64,000 bases of DNA from Novosphingobium sp. UBA6272 (GCF_002440635.1 NZ_DJUW01000014.1:1-64000); one strand, 5' to 3'. Numbered from the stretch's first letter, positions 34,528 to 42,680 are shown. The notes: generated by a model not told the origin, from the letters alone. Translations and numbers: made by a program.

Positions 34528-34887
34528 TCAGGCGCGGGTCCCCGCATAGGCATAGGGCGAGGCCCCTACCCCGCCCGCGCGGTAGAGCGACGGACTGCCG
34601 GTCAGGGCATCAAGCCGGGCCGAGACATTGGCCGCGATCAGGTTGCGAACCTGGCGGTTTACCTCGTTTATGCGCCGCGCAGCATCAAGCAGGCCGCGGC
34701 ATTCCTCGTCCATCGCAGAGCCATCGGCGAACGGCCCGCAGGCATCGAGCGTGCCGCACAGCGCAACCTTCTCGTTCGCGCAGCCCATGATCGCATCGAG
34801 ATCGAGCCCGGCAAGCGCCAGCCGCTCGGCCTGCAGCACGGCAATCATCTGCCGCAGGTTCTCGCGCATCAGGTCGGAGCCGCTCAC
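34528..34887 (-). CDS. flgN: FlgN-like flagellar export chaperone
   Basis: A 119-residue mostly helical protein (MRENLRQMIAVLQAERLALAGLD, then CRGLLDAARRINEVNRQVRNL) with the length and helix pattern of FlgN, the chaperone of FlgK and FlgL. It follows flgM with an ATGA overlap, the standard flgM-flgN order. Sequence similarity is inherently low in this family, so the call leans on context. Confidence 0.8.
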   Translation of the reverse strand: MSGSDLMRENLRQMIAVLQAERLALAGLDLDAIMGCANEKVALCGTLDACGPFADGSAMDEECRGLLDAARRINEVNRQVRNLIAANVSARLDALTGSPSLYRAGGVGASPYAYAGTRA

Positions 34888-35177
34888 TTGCCGGTCCTCA
34901 AGAGCAGTCCCGCCGCGATGATCGCATCGGCCACCTTGGCCGGGACAATCGGATAGGTCCCGTCCTCGATCGCCTTGCGGATCACCTGGACCCGTTCGGC
35001 ATCGACCGGCGGCTGGCCTGGATCGAGCTCGCGACTGCGGACCACGGCGGAGTGTTCATTGGCAACCTGCGCGGCGCGGTCGTTGCCGACCGGCTTGCTC
35101 GGCAGCTTTTTCACGTCAACCGCGCCGACGGCGCGGGCCGCATGGGGTCCTTTCGGGCCGAATTCGATGGAAGGCAT
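34884..35177 (-). CDS. flgM: Anti-sigma-28 factor FlgM
   Basis: A 97-residue FlgM. The C-terminal sigma-binding part is PPVDAERVQVIRKAIEDGTY followed by PIVPAKVADAIIAAGLLL, clearly FlgM-like. The N-terminus is flexible and rich in Lys and Ala. FlgM holds FliA inactive until it is exported through a finished hook. A sigma-28-like element at 35209-35235 lies about 32 bases upstream of its start. It is coupled to flgN. Confidence 0.93.
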   Translation of the reverse strand: MPSIEFGPKGPHAARAVGAVDVKKLPSKPVGNDRAAQVANEHSAVVRSRELDPGQPPVDAERVQVIRKAIEDGTYPIVPAKVADAIIAAGLLLRTGK

Positions 35178-35208
35178 CTTGCCGCTCCTTGGTTGACTAT
35201 CGAACCAT

Positions 35209-35235
35209 AGGACGGCCGCCGCGCAGATCTTTTAA
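35209..35235 (-). promoter_or_regulatory. Candidate FliA (sigma-28) promoter of flgM
   Basis: On the minus strand TTAA, a 15-base spacer and GCCGTCCT. The same layout, TTAA-N15-GTCGCTCT, precedes the flagellin gene. The -10 part keeps GCCG of the enterobacterial GCCGATAA but differs after that. Confidence 0.4.
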
Positions 35236-35260
35236 GGGCTGGCGGCAAGGCCCTGCCGGG

Positions 35261-35755
35261 TTACGGCAAATCGATGCCGACCAGCCCGGGGCGGATCACC
35301 CGCGCGCGCAGCACCGGGGCAGCGGCGCCAAGGCCCCGGACCTTGATCCATGCCCCCTGCGGGCCGCTCTCCAGCGCTTCGCCCGGTTGAGAGACGGCGA
35401 AGCCTTCGCTGGCGACCGTAATCGTCACGCTGTCTCCCTTGATAACGGTCGGTGAAGAGGCAGCCGCCTGGGTGGTCACCGCCAACGGCACGTAGAGCCG
35501 CCAACCGCCCGCAACCGGGCAGGATACCTCGACCGTATCGCGCCTTGCGCCGTACCAGCCGAGCGCCAGCGGCACCCGGCACGGATTGAGCCGCAGCCGC
35601 CGGTCGACCGGCATCGCCGCGCCGCCCGGCGCGCCCTGCGGCAGGCCGGTGAACTGCGCGATGGCACTGTCGATCGCATTGAGGTCGGCATGGGCGGACT
35701 GAGCCAGCGCAGGCGTGGCGGCCAGCGTTGCGACCAGAGCAAGGGTACGGATCAT
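35261..35755 (-). CDS. flgA: Flagellar P-ring assembly chaperone FlgA
   Basis: A 164-residue periplasmic protein. Signal peptide MIRTLALVATLAATPALAQS; then a SAF-like domain with VIKGDSVTITVASEGFAV and WIKVRGLGAAAPVLRARV, close to the FlgA C-terminal pattern. Shorter than enterobacterial FlgA (about 220). ATG 35755 overlaps the stop of the ExbD-like gene (ATGA), which rules out the longer frame reading through to 36253. Confidence 0.93.
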   Translation of the reverse strand: MIRTLALVATLAATPALAQSAHADLNAIDSAIAQFTGLPQGAPGGAAMPVDRRLRLNPCRVPLALGWYGARRDTVEVSCPVAGGWRLYVPLAVTTQAAASSPTVIKGDSVTITVASEGFAVSQPGEALESGPQGAWIKVRGLGAAAPVLRARVIRPGLVGIDLP

Positions 35756-36165
35756 CGGGTAGTCTCCTTCGCCCCCACCTGCTGCAAGGGCTGTGCCAGC
35801 GCCTGGTCGTAAGTCAGCGCAGCGCTGATCCCAGTGGCTCCGGGTTCGATCAGCAACCGTGCCGGTCGGCCCGCTCCCGCCGCCAGTACCAGCGCTTCGT
35901 TCGCGGCATCGGGCGCAGCAAGGATTGTCAGACGCATGCGCGGATCTGGCCCGGAGCTCGCCAGCCAGTCCTTGAGCCGAGGCGCACCCGGAGCCTGCCG
36001 CCACAGCGCCACCGGATCGCCCAGTGCGGGCAGGACCACGGGTTGAGATGGCGCGGCGGGCGCGGAAGCCGGGGCCTCGTTCACCGCCGCCGCCATTACC
36101 ATGAACAGGATCAGCGACAGGTCGGCCAGCACCGTCTGCCAGCCGCTGCCGGTGCGCGCGATCAT
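35752..36165 (-). CDS. Small ExbD/MotB-N-like single-span protein
   Basis: A 137-residue protein with one N-terminal helix (TVLADLSLILFMVMAAAV, about 11-28) holding Asp15, the position of the proton-carrying Asp in ExbD, TolR and MotB. The rest is a 100-residue periplasmic part that does not resemble the OmpA-like peptidoglycan-binding domain of MotB. It is coupled to a MotA/TolQ-like gene upstream and flgA downstream by ATGA overlaps. It may form a proton-driven pair with the MotA-like protein. No known name fits. Confidence 0.65.
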   Translation of the reverse strand: MIARTGSGWQTVLADLSLILFMVMAAAVNEAPASAPAAPSQPVVLPALGDPVALWRQAPGAPRLKDWLASSGPDPRMRLTILAAPDAANEALVLAAGAGRPARLLIEPGATGISAALTYDQALAQPLQQVGAKETTR

Positions 36166-36836
36166 GATGCCTCGGCTTGGAGGCTGCGGTGCAGATCGCG
36201 CTGCATCCTGCGCGGCGGGCAGGCATCGGAAAGCTGGTCGGCCAGCCAGTCAATCAGGTTCTGCCGAGCGCGCTCCTCAGCCAGCGCCTTGCGCTCGACC
36301 AACCGCGCCAGCGGGGCGAGCAGCAGGTTGGCGGCGAGCAGGCCGTACAATGTGGTCAGCACCGCCATCGAGATCGCGCCGCCGACCGCGCCCTGGGCAA
36401 GGCCGTCGCGGGGCAACTGGCTGAGCGAAACCAGCGTCCCGGCCAGCCCGAAAACCGGAGCCAGCTCGGCCGCCTGAGCCAGCGTCCGCACCGCGCGGGT
36501 GCTCTCGCCCAGTCGCCGCGCCTTGTGCCGCTCGTGCGCGGTCAACAGCGCTTCGACCGAGCGGCCGCCGATCAATGCCTCGGTCGCCTCGTCGAATTCG
36601 CTGTCATTGTAGCGGTGCGGCACCGCGCGCAGCAGCCCGTCCTTGCGGATCTCCTGCACCTGCTGGGCCAGTTCCGCCCGCGCCGCATCGGCGTCGAAGC
36701 GCCTCCCGCCGAGCTGCGCCAGCTTGACCAGCGTGTGACGGCAATCGCCCAGCCCCGAACGCAGCACGGTCGCGACCAAGGTTCCGCCAAAGACGATTGC
36801 AGCCGACGGGCCATCCACCAAGGACATCAGGTTCAT
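36162..36836 (-). CDS. MotA/TolQ/ExbB-like proton channel protein
   Basis: A 224-residue protein. The start VDGPSAAIVFGGTLVATVLR equals the second helix of MotA/PomA; the usual first helix is missing. The helix pair FGLAGTLVSLSQLP ... GAISMAVLTTLYGLLAANLLLAPLARL is the MotA helix 3-4 signature. A cytoplasmic loop lies between. With its small partner it forms a second stator-like pair, distinct from motA-motB at 45-47 kb. It heads the operon with the ExbD-like gene and flgA and is divergent from flgB. Whether it powers rotation or another process is unknown. Confidence 0.75.
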   Translation of the reverse strand: MNLMSLVDGPSAAIVFGGTLVATVLRSGLGDCRHTLVKLAQLGGRRFDADAARAELAQQVQEIRKDGLLRAVPHRYNDSEFDEATEALIGGRSVEALLTAHERHKARRLGESTRAVRTLAQAAELAPVFGLAGTLVSLSQLPRDGLAQGAVGGAISMAVLTTLYGLLAANLLLAPLARLVERKALAEERARQNLIDWLADQLSDACPPRRMQRDLHRSLQAEAS

Positions 36837-36912
36837 CGCGCGGGAAACTCCTTCAGGGCGAAGGACGACCGGCGGGCAGCTTTTTCAGCCACTGGCCGAA
36901 CTTTGCCGCCGA

Positions 36913-36930
36913 CCGGCAGGAACTTGCCGG
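36913..36930. promoter_or_regulatory. CCGGCA-N6-TGCCGG dyad, candidate FlbD-type enhancer
   Basis: Perfect 6-6-6 palindrome centred about 51 bases upstream of the flgB -24 element. It resembles the ftr sites bound by Caulobacter FlbD, which carry CGGCA/TGCCG half-sites. A FlbD-like gene is at 52420-53673. Confidence 0.55.
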
Positions 36931-36972
36931 ATGTGCGTGCATGAACCCGCGCATTTCCGCCAATAAGGCAAT

Positions 36973-36987
36973 TGGCACGGTGCTTGC
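36973..36987 (+). promoter_or_regulatory. Sigma-54 promoter TGGCACGGTGCTTGC for flgB operon
   Basis: Full -24/-12 match (TGGCAC-N5-TTGC) with ten bases between GG and GC. Predicted start near 36999 leaves about 25 bases to flgB ATG at 37024. Very similar to the element at 34511-34525. Confidence 0.85.
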
Positions 36988-37023
36988 GGAATGGACGGCC
37001 TATCCACGCGAAGGAGTAGCCCG

Positions 37024-37371
37024 ATGGGCAGCACCCTGTTCGGAATTCATGGCCAAGCCCTGCAACTGCGCTCGCAGCGGCTCGGGCTGATCACCAGCAA
37101 CATCGCCAATGCCGGCACCCCCGGCTACAAGGCGCGCGATATCGATTTCGGCGCGGCGCTCAAGGCCAGCCAGCAGGGCGCAGACATCGACAAGGCCGCC
37201 AGCGCCGCCACCCGCTACCGGATTCCGGTGATGCCGGCGATGGACGGCAACACCGTGGAGATGGCGACCGAGCAGGTCGCCTTCGCCGAAACCGCCACCG
37301 GCTATCAGGCCACCCTCACTTTCATCCGCGGCCGGGTCGAAACCCTCACCCGCGCGCTCAAGGGCGAATGA
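37024..37371 (+). CDS. flgB: Flagellar basal-body rod protein FlgB
   Basis: A 115-residue proximal rod subunit. LRSQRLGLITSNIANAGTPGYKARDIDF is the rod N-terminal motif, and VETLTRALKGE ends it. ATG 37024 has AAGGAG 7 bases upstream and lies 37 bases after a sigma-54 -12 element, which excludes the upstream ATG at 36991. First gene of the hook-basal-body operon. Confidence 0.96.
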   Translation: MGSTLFGIHGQALQLRSQRLGLITSNIANAGTPGYKARDIDFGAALKASQQGADIDKAASAATRYRIPVMPAMDGNTVEMATEQVAFAETATGYQATLTFIRGRVETLTRALKGE

Positions 37372-37775
37372 CGGTGGGCGAGATGACCCTGTTCGGCGTG
37401 GCCCAGCGGGCGATGTCATCACAGCTGGTGCGGATGAACGCCGCCGCTTCGAACCTGGCCAATGCCGGTTCGGTGACCGGTACCGAAAGCGAAGCCTATC
37501 GCCCCATCCGCCCGGTCTTCGCCGAGCAATACGATGCCGCCACCGGGCTTTCCACCGTCGGGGTCAGCAGCGTGGTCCGCTCCACCGCCGCCCCGGTCAA
37601 GCAGTACAACCCCCAGCATCCGCTGGCCGACAGCGAGGGCAACGTCTGGACCGCGCCGGTCGATGAAAGCGCCGAGATGGTCGAGATGCTCGACGCCTCG
37701 CGCCAGTACCAGAACCTGGTCGAGGCGCTCTCCACCGCCAAGCAACTGATGCTCGAAACCCTGAGAATGAAGTGA
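37368..37775 (+). CDS. flgC: Flagellar basal-body rod protein FlgC
   Basis: A 135-residue rod subunit with the N-terminal helix MSSQLVRMNAAASNLANAGSV and the C-terminal SRQYQNLVEALSTAKQLMLETLRMK. It overlaps flgB by ATGA; a second possible ATG at 37383 also has a weak ribosome binding site. Confidence 0.96.
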   Translation: MTVGEMTLFGVAQRAMSSQLVRMNAAASNLANAGSVTGTESEAYRPIRPVFAEQYDAATGLSTVGVSSVVRSTAAPVKQYNPQHPLADSEGNVWTAPVDESAEMVEMLDASRQYQNLVEALSTAKQLMLETLRMK

Positions 37776-37790
37776 TTTTGGGAGGATGAA

Positions 37791-38075
37791 ATGACCGTAG
37801 GAGCCATCACCAACACCACCGGCACCAATGCCGGAACCGCCGTCCGCCAGACGCTGGGCCAATCCGACTTCATCCGGCTGATGACCACCCAGATGAAGAT
37901 GCAGGACCCGACCGATCCGGTCGATAACAAGGAGATGATCGCGCAGATGGCGCAGTTCTCCACCCTGTCCGGGATCGAGAACGTCAATTCGACGCTGCAG
38001 GGCATTTCCGCCCGGCTCGATGCGATCCTGTCCGCCCAGGCCGCCGCAGATCCCACCATTAGCCCCGTCGCTTAA
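37791..38075 (+). CDS. flgD: Flagellar hook assembly protein FlgD, short form
   Basis: A 94-residue FlgD containing only the conserved N-terminal part (LGQSDFIRLMTTQMKMQDPTDPVDNKEMIAQMAQFSTL). The C-terminal Ig-like and tudor-like domains of the usual 220-residue protein are missing. The following gene starts 12 bases later with no debris between, so it is a natural short form, not a recent truncation. FlgD caps the growing hook and is removed when the hook is complete. Confidence 0.92.
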   Translation: MTVGAITNTTGTNAGTAVRQTLGQSDFIRLMTTQMKMQDPTDPVDNKEMIAQMAQFSTLSGIENVNSTLQGISARLDAILSAQAAADPTISPVA

Positions 38076-38087
38076 GGAGAAGACCCC

Positions 38088-38900
38088 ATGTCGTTCTACA
38101 CCTCGCTCAATGGCCTCAAGAACGCGCAGACCGAGCTGTCGGTCATCGCCAACAATCTGGCCAATGCCGAAACCGCCGGCTTCAAGAAAAGCCGGATCAA
38201 CTTTTCCGACATCGTTTCCAGCGCCGCCTCGACCAACCCCAAGCTGGTCAAGGGGATCGGCTCAACCGTCCAGTCGATCGACCAGAACTTCTCGCTCGGC
38301 CCGATCCAGCAGACCGGCGCCGCGCTCGATCTGGCGATCGACGGCGAAGGCTTCTTCACCAAGGTCAGCCCGATCACCGGCAAGACCTTCTACACCCGCA
38401 ATGGCAACTTCGACATCGACGGGGCCGGGTTCATTACCGACACCGTCGGCAACCGCATGCAGATCCTGCCGGTCGATGCCGCCGGCAATGTCACCGCCTT
38501 CACCCCGCAGGACGCAATCGCCCCGCTGACCAACGGTGCGGGCAGCGAATTCGTCGGCGTGACGGTCAAGACCGACGGGTCGGTAGTGGCCTCCTATGCC
38601 GATGGCTCGGTCACCTCGATCGGCAAGGTCGCGCTGGCTGCCTTCGTCGCGCCGACCGGACTGCTGCAAGTTGGCAACCAGGACTGGCAAGCGACCGGGA
38701 TTTCCGGCGCGGCGACCTATAACCAGGCCGGGGCCGGCCGTTTCGGCAACATTCTCTCGGGCAGCCTTGAGCAGTCCAACGTCGATATTGCCGAGGAAAT
38801 GGTCGGGCTGATTACCGCCCAGCGCTATTTCCAGGCCAACGCCAAGGCGATCGATACCGCCACCCAGCTGTCGCAGACCATCGTCAACCTGCGCACGTAA
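38088..38900 (+). CDS. flgE: Flagellar hook protein FlgE, short form
   Basis: A 270-residue hook subunit with N-terminal SLNGLKNAQTELSVIANNLANAETAGFKK and C-terminal EQSNVDIAEEMVGLITAQRYFQANAKAIDTATQLSQTIV. Usual FlgE has about 400 residues. The central part (DLAIDGEGFF and FYTRNGNFDID) is the conserved D1, so the outer D2-like domain appears reduced. FlgG is 262 residues, so length alone does not distinguish them; position after flgD supports FlgE. Confidence 0.9.
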   Translation: MSFYTSLNGLKNAQTELSVIANNLANAETAGFKKSRINFSDIVSSAASTNPKLVKGIGSTVQSIDQNFSLGPIQQTGAALDLAIDGEGFFTKVSPITGKTFYTRNGNFDIDGAGFITDTVGNRMQILPVDAAGNVTAFTPQDAIAPLTNGAGSEFVGVTVKTDGSVVASYADGSVTSIGKVALAAFVAPTGLLQVGNQDWQATGISGAATYNQAGAGRFGNILSGSLEQSNVDIAEEMVGLITAQRYFQANAKAIDTATQLSQTIVNLRT

Positions 38901-38909
38901 CGCCCCAAC

Positions 38910-38980
38910 CCGCTCAGGCTGAGCTTGTCGAAGCCCCCGCGTTCGGACGCAAGGGCCTTCGACAGGCTCAGGCTGAGCGG
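38910..38980. repeat. REP pair between flgE and flgF
   Basis: Left part GCTCAGGCTGAGCTTGTCGA and right part GCCTTCGACAGGCTCAGGCT are imperfect inverses around a short centre. It is the same element family as at 2294, 2438 and 8515. It sits between two genes of one operon and may stabilise or attenuate the transcript. Confidence 0.8.
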
Positions 38981-39004
38981 ACCATGGGGCAAGGAGTCAA
39001 GACC

Positions 39005-39745
39005 ATGGACCGCCTGATCTGGACCGCCGTCACCGGCATGAACGCGTCGATGGACCGGCAGCGGATGATCGCCAGCAACATGGCCAATTCGCAAACGGTC
39101 GGCTTTCGCGCCGAAGTCATGGCCCAGACCCCGATGACGTTGGTCGGGCCGAGCCTGCAGGCCCGGTCGATGACCAGCGCCACGGTGTTCGGCGCGCAGA
39201 TGGAACAGGGGGCCTTTACCCCGACCGGCCGTGCGCTCGACATCGCGATCCAGGGCGAAGCATTGATGGCGGTTCAGGCCCCGGACGGCGACGAAGCCTA
39301 TACCCGGCGCGGCGATCTCTCAGTCTCGCCCACTGGACTGCTCACCAATGGCGAGGGCTTTGCTGTGATCGGCGAAAGCGGCCCGATCTCGCTTGCTCCC
39401 GGTTCGATGGTCAGCATCGGAGCTGACGGCGCGGTGCTGGTCAGCGACCCCGCCGCGCCCGATCAGCCGCCCCAGCAGGTCGACAGGATCAAGCTCGCCT
39501 CGTGGCGCGGCAGCCGGATCGAAAAGGGTCTCGACGGCCTGTTCCGGGTGAAGGACGGCGGCGCGCTGCCGGCAGATGCCGAAGCCCGCGTGGTCCCCGC
39601 CACGCTCGAGCAATCGAACGTAAAACCCAGCGAAGTGCTGGTCGAGATGGTCGAGGCCCAGCGCCTGTTCGAAATGCGCACCCAGCTGATCGCCACGGCC
39701 AAGTCGGTCGATGAAGGCGGCGCCAGCCTGCTGCGGATGTCGTGA
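39005..39745 (+). CDS. flgF: Flagellar basal-body rod protein FlgF
   Basis: A 246-residue proximal rod protein. RLIWTAVTGMNASMDRQRMIASNMANSQTVGFRAE is the rod motif, and LEQSNVKPSEVLVEMVEAQRLFEMRTQ is the C-terminal signature. Start at 39005 has AAGGAG 7 bases upstream, just after the REP pair; an upstream ATG at 38984 lacks one. Confidence 0.95.
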   Translation: MDRLIWTAVTGMNASMDRQRMIASNMANSQTVGFRAEVMAQTPMTLVGPSLQARSMTSATVFGAQMEQGAFTPTGRALDIAIQGEALMAVQAPDGDEAYTRRGDLSVSPTGLLTNGEGFAVIGESGPISLAPGSMVSIGADGAVLVSDPAAPDQPPQQVDRIKLASWRGSRIEKGLDGLFRVKDGGALPADAEARVVPATLEQSNVKPSEVLVEMVEAQRLFEMRTQLIATAKSVDEGGASLLRMS

Positions 39746-39764
39746 CCTTCAAAGGAGTATTCTG

Positions 39765-40553
39765 ATGCCCACTTCCGCCCTGCACGTCGCTCGTACCGGC
39801 CTTGAAGCGCAAGACGCGCGGATGCGTGTGATTGCCAACAATCTCGCCAATATCGGCACCACCGGATACAAGCGCGACCGCGCCAATTTCGCGACCCTGG
39901 CCTATCAGGACAGCCGCGTGGCCGGGCAGCAAAGCTCCAACGAAACCCAATATGCCACCGGACTCAATCTCGGCACCGGGGTCTCGGTCCAGTCGACCAC
40001 CTCGATCATCACGCAGGGGACGCTCAGCGTTACCGGCAATGGTTTTGACATGGCGCTCGACGGGCCCGGCTTCTTCCAGGTCCAGCTACCCGGTGGCAAG
40101 CTCGCCTACACCCGCGCGGGCAATTTCAGCCGCTCAGCCGAAGGCGCGCTCGTCACCGCGCAAGGTTATCCAGTCCAGCCCGCGATCTCGATCCCGGAGG
40201 ATGCATCGGGGATCACGGTCGGCAACGATGGCACCGTTTCGGTCACCACTGCGGGAAGCGCCGCGCCGACCGAGATCGGGCAACTGACCGTGGCAGCATT
40301 CGCCAACCCGGCCGGATTGCAGGCGCTGGGCGACAACTTCCTTGCCGAGACTGCTGCCAGCGGCCCGGCCCAAGTCGGCGCGGCCGGTGACGGCACGCGC
40401 GGCGCGATCCGCCAGGGCATGCTCGAGGCCTCGAACGTCAACGTGGTCGAGGAACTGGTCGACATGATCGAGTGCCAGCGCGCCTACGAAATCAACTCCA
40501 AGATGATCAGCGCCGTCGACGAGATGCTGCGCAACGCCAACCAGACACTGTGA
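39765..40553 (+). CDS. flgG: Flagellar distal rod protein FlgG
   Basis: A 262-residue distal rod subunit of normal length. It has MRVIANNLANIGTTGYKRDRANF at the N-terminus and MLEASNVNVVEELVDMIECQRAYEINSKMI at the C-terminus, the FlgG pattern. ATG 39765 follows AAAGGAG by 8 bases. Eight bases separate it from flgH. Confidence 0.97.
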   Translation: MPTSALHVARTGLEAQDARMRVIANNLANIGTTGYKRDRANFATLAYQDSRVAGQQSSNETQYATGLNLGTGVSVQSTTSIITQGTLSVTGNGFDMALDGPGFFQVQLPGGKLAYTRAGNFSRSAEGALVTAQGYPVQPAISIPEDASGITVGNDGTVSVTTAGSAAPTEIGQLTVAAFANPAGLQALGDNFLAETAASGPAQVGAAGDGTRGAIRQGMLEASNVNVVEELVDMIECQRAYEINSKMISAVDEMLRNANQTL

Positions 40554-40561
40554 GGACCCTG

Positions 40562-41215
40562 ATGAAACGGATCGCGCCGCTGCTCGCGCTCGCCTTTGCG
40601 CTCCCGGCCTGCGCCGGACCCAAGCCCGCGCCGGGTTTCGAAGCCGCCCTGCCCCCGCCGCCTGCTGCGCCCAAACAGGCCGATGGCTCGATCTTCAACG
40701 CTGGCGATGGCTATGCCGCGCTCTATCAGGGCCACCGCGCCGGCAAGGTCGGCGATCCGGTGACGATTGTGCTGGTCGAAAAGATCACCACCAGCAAGGC
40801 GGCCGGATCGAAAAGCCAGAAGTCGGGCGGGTTCGGGGTCACCCCACCTGCCACCGGCCCGCTCAGCTTCATCAAGCCCGACAGCCTTAAGATGAGCGGC
40901 GAAACGTCGTTCAAGGGGGATGGAAACGCCTCGCAATCGAGCACGCTTGCGGGGGAGGTTTCGGTCACCATCGTCGAAGTGCGGGGCAACGGCACCGCGC
41001 TGGTTCGCGGGGAAAAGCGTCTGATGCTGAGCCAGGGCCAGGAATGGGTGCAGGTTTCCGGGATTGTCCGGCTGTCCGACATCGATCCCGACAACCGCGT
41101 CGCCTCGACCCGGGTCGCCGATGCGCGGATCGAATATGCCGGCAACGGCCCGGTCAGCCGCGCCAGCCGGGAAGGCTGGCTGTCGAAGTTCTTCAACATG
41201 ATCAGCCCGTTCTGA
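40562..41215 (+). CDS. flgH: Flagellar L-ring protein FlgH
   Basis: A 217-residue outer-membrane lipoprotein forming the L ring. Signal MKRIAPLLALAFALPAC gives a lipobox (LPAC, Cys17). GDPVTIVLVEKITTSKAA and QEWVQVSGIVRLSDIDPDNRV are conserved FlgH blocks. Its stop overlaps the flgI start by one base (TGATG). Confidence 0.96.
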   Translation: MKRIAPLLALAFALPACAGPKPAPGFEAALPPPPAAPKQADGSIFNAGDGYAALYQGHRAGKVGDPVTIVLVEKITTSKAAGSKSQKSGGFGVTPPATGPLSFIKPDSLKMSGETSFKGDGNASQSSTLAGEVSVTIVEVRGNGTALVRGEKRLMLSQGQEWVQVSGIVRLSDIDPDNRVASTRVADARIEYAGNGPVSRASREGWLSKFFNMISPF

Positions 41216-42363
41216 TGGCCATACTTTCGATCCCGCAGGCGATCGTCCGCCTTCTCCCCTCCCGCAAGCGGGTGGGAAAATTGTGGGCAGCCGCGCTTTG
41301 CGCGCTGGTACTAGCTACCCCCGCCCAGGCGGAACGGATCCGTGATCTGGGCGCGTTCCAGGGCGTGCGGACCAACCAGCTGACCGGCTACGGCGTGGTC
41401 GTTGGCCTGTCGGGCACCGGCGACGACAGCCTCGAATATCTTACGCAAGCCATGCACGGGGTCTCGGGCCGGGTCGGGGTACAACTGCCGCCCGGGGTCA
41501 ATCCGGCGCTCAAGAACGCCGCCGCGGTGATGATCACCGCCGAGCTGCCCGCCTTTGCCAAGCCGGGCCAACGGATCGACGTGACGGTCTCTGCAATCGG
41601 CAAGGCCAAGAGCCTGCGCGGCGGATCGCTGATCATGACCCCGCTCTATGGCGCCGATGGCCAGGTCTATGCTATCGCGCAGGGCAACCTCGCGGTGGGC
41701 GGGCTCGGCGTATCGGGCGCTGACGGATCCAAGCTGACGGTCAATGTCCCCACTGTGGGCCGGATCGCCGACGGTGCCAGCGTCGAACGCGCCGTAGCGA
41801 CCGGCTACGATGCCGGCGAAAACCTGCGCTGGAACCTCTACCAGTCGGATTTCCTGACCGCGACCCGGGTCCGCGACGCGGTCAACAAGCGCTGGCCCGC
41901 CAGCGCCACGATCGTCGACGGGGTGACCCTGTCGCTGCGCCTGCCAGCCGAGCCCGATGCCCGCGCCAGCCAGATGGCGGCGATCGAGATGATCGAGGTG
42001 ACCCCGGCCGAGTCTTCCGCGCGGGTCGTGATCAACTCGCGCACCGGCACGGTCGTGATCAACTCGGCGGTGCGGCTCTATCCGGCAGCGATAAGCCACG
42101 GCAAGCTGACCGTGCGGGTCGATGAAAGCCCCAAGGTGGTCCAACCCGCGCCGTTCAGCCGCGGCGAGACCGCGGTGCAGCAGGATTCGGCGCTGGACAT
42201 CGATCAGCAGGGCGACCGCGTGGTTCATTTCAAGCCGGGCGCTTCGCTGGCCAAGCTGGTCGACGCGCTCAACCTGCTGGGCGTGAGCCCGCCCGATCTG
42301 GTCGCGATCCTCGAGGCGCTCAAGCAGGCCGGGGCGCTCAAGGCCGAGATGGTGGTGATATGA
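41215..42363 (+). CDS. flgI: Flagellar P-ring protein FlgI
   Basis: A 382-residue periplasmic ring protein. Signal peptide (LWAAALCALVLATPAQA) is followed by ERIRDLGAFQGVRTNQLTGYG and VVGLSGTGD, the strongly conserved start. The C-terminus has LVDALNLLGVSPPDLVAILE. FlgA helps its assembly. Coupled to both flgH and flgJ. Confidence 0.97.
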   Translation: MAILSIPQAIVRLLPSRKRVGKLWAAALCALVLATPAQAERIRDLGAFQGVRTNQLTGYGVVVGLSGTGDDSLEYLTQAMHGVSGRVGVQLPPGVNPALKNAAAVMITAELPAFAKPGQRIDVTVSAIGKAKSLRGGSLIMTPLYGADGQVYAIAQGNLAVGGLGVSGADGSKLTVNVPTVGRIADGASVERAVATGYDAGENLRWNLYQSDFLTATRVRDAVNKRWPASATIVDGVTLSLRLPAEPDARASQMAAIEMIEVTPAESSARVVINSRTGTVVINSAVRLYPAAISHGKLTVRVDESPKVVQPAPFSRGETAVQQDSALDIDQQGDRVVHFKPGASLAKLVDALNLLGVSPPDLVAILEALKQAGALKAEMVVI

Positions 42364-42674
42364 ACCCGGTCTCCGCCCCGCTGCTCGCCACGGGCAGCCT
42401 GACCGCCAGCCATGGCAGCGACCGCGAAAAGCTCGCCGCTGCGGCCAAGCAGTTCGAGGCGATCTTCCTGCGCCAGATGCTGGCAGCCGCGCGCAAGGCC
42501 GATTTCGGCGGTGAGAAGCTGTTTGGCGGCCAGGGGCTCGATACTTTCCGGACCATGCAGGACGAACACTTCGCCGATCTCGCCTCAAACACGGGTGCCT
42601 TCGGGTTGGCGGCGATGATCGAGCGCCAATTGGCGACGCAGATTTCTCCCTCACCGCCGGTACGCGAAGGATAG
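42360..42674 (+). CDS. flgJ: Flagellar rod-binding protein FlgJ, N-terminal domain only
   Basis: A 104-residue protein with the rod-cap motif KQFEAIFLRQMLAAARKADF. The muramidase domain of enterobacterial FlgJ is absent, as in other alphaproteobacteria; the transglycosylase at 33614 probably replaces it. The last residues (SPSPPVREG) look like translation of a repeat and may have replaced a normal end. ATGA overlap with flgI. Confidence 0.9.
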   Translation: MNPVSAPLLATGSLTASHGSDREKLAAAAKQFEAIFLRQMLAAARKADFGGEKLFGGQGLDTFRTMQDEHFADLASNTGAFGLAAMIERQLATQISPSPPVREG

Positions 42675-42680
42675 TCCGCG

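Noticed and set aside
35756..36253. N-terminal extension of FlgA reading through the ExbD-like gene
   Set aside because: The extension is a frame-shadow of the overlapping gene; the signal peptide begins at 35755.
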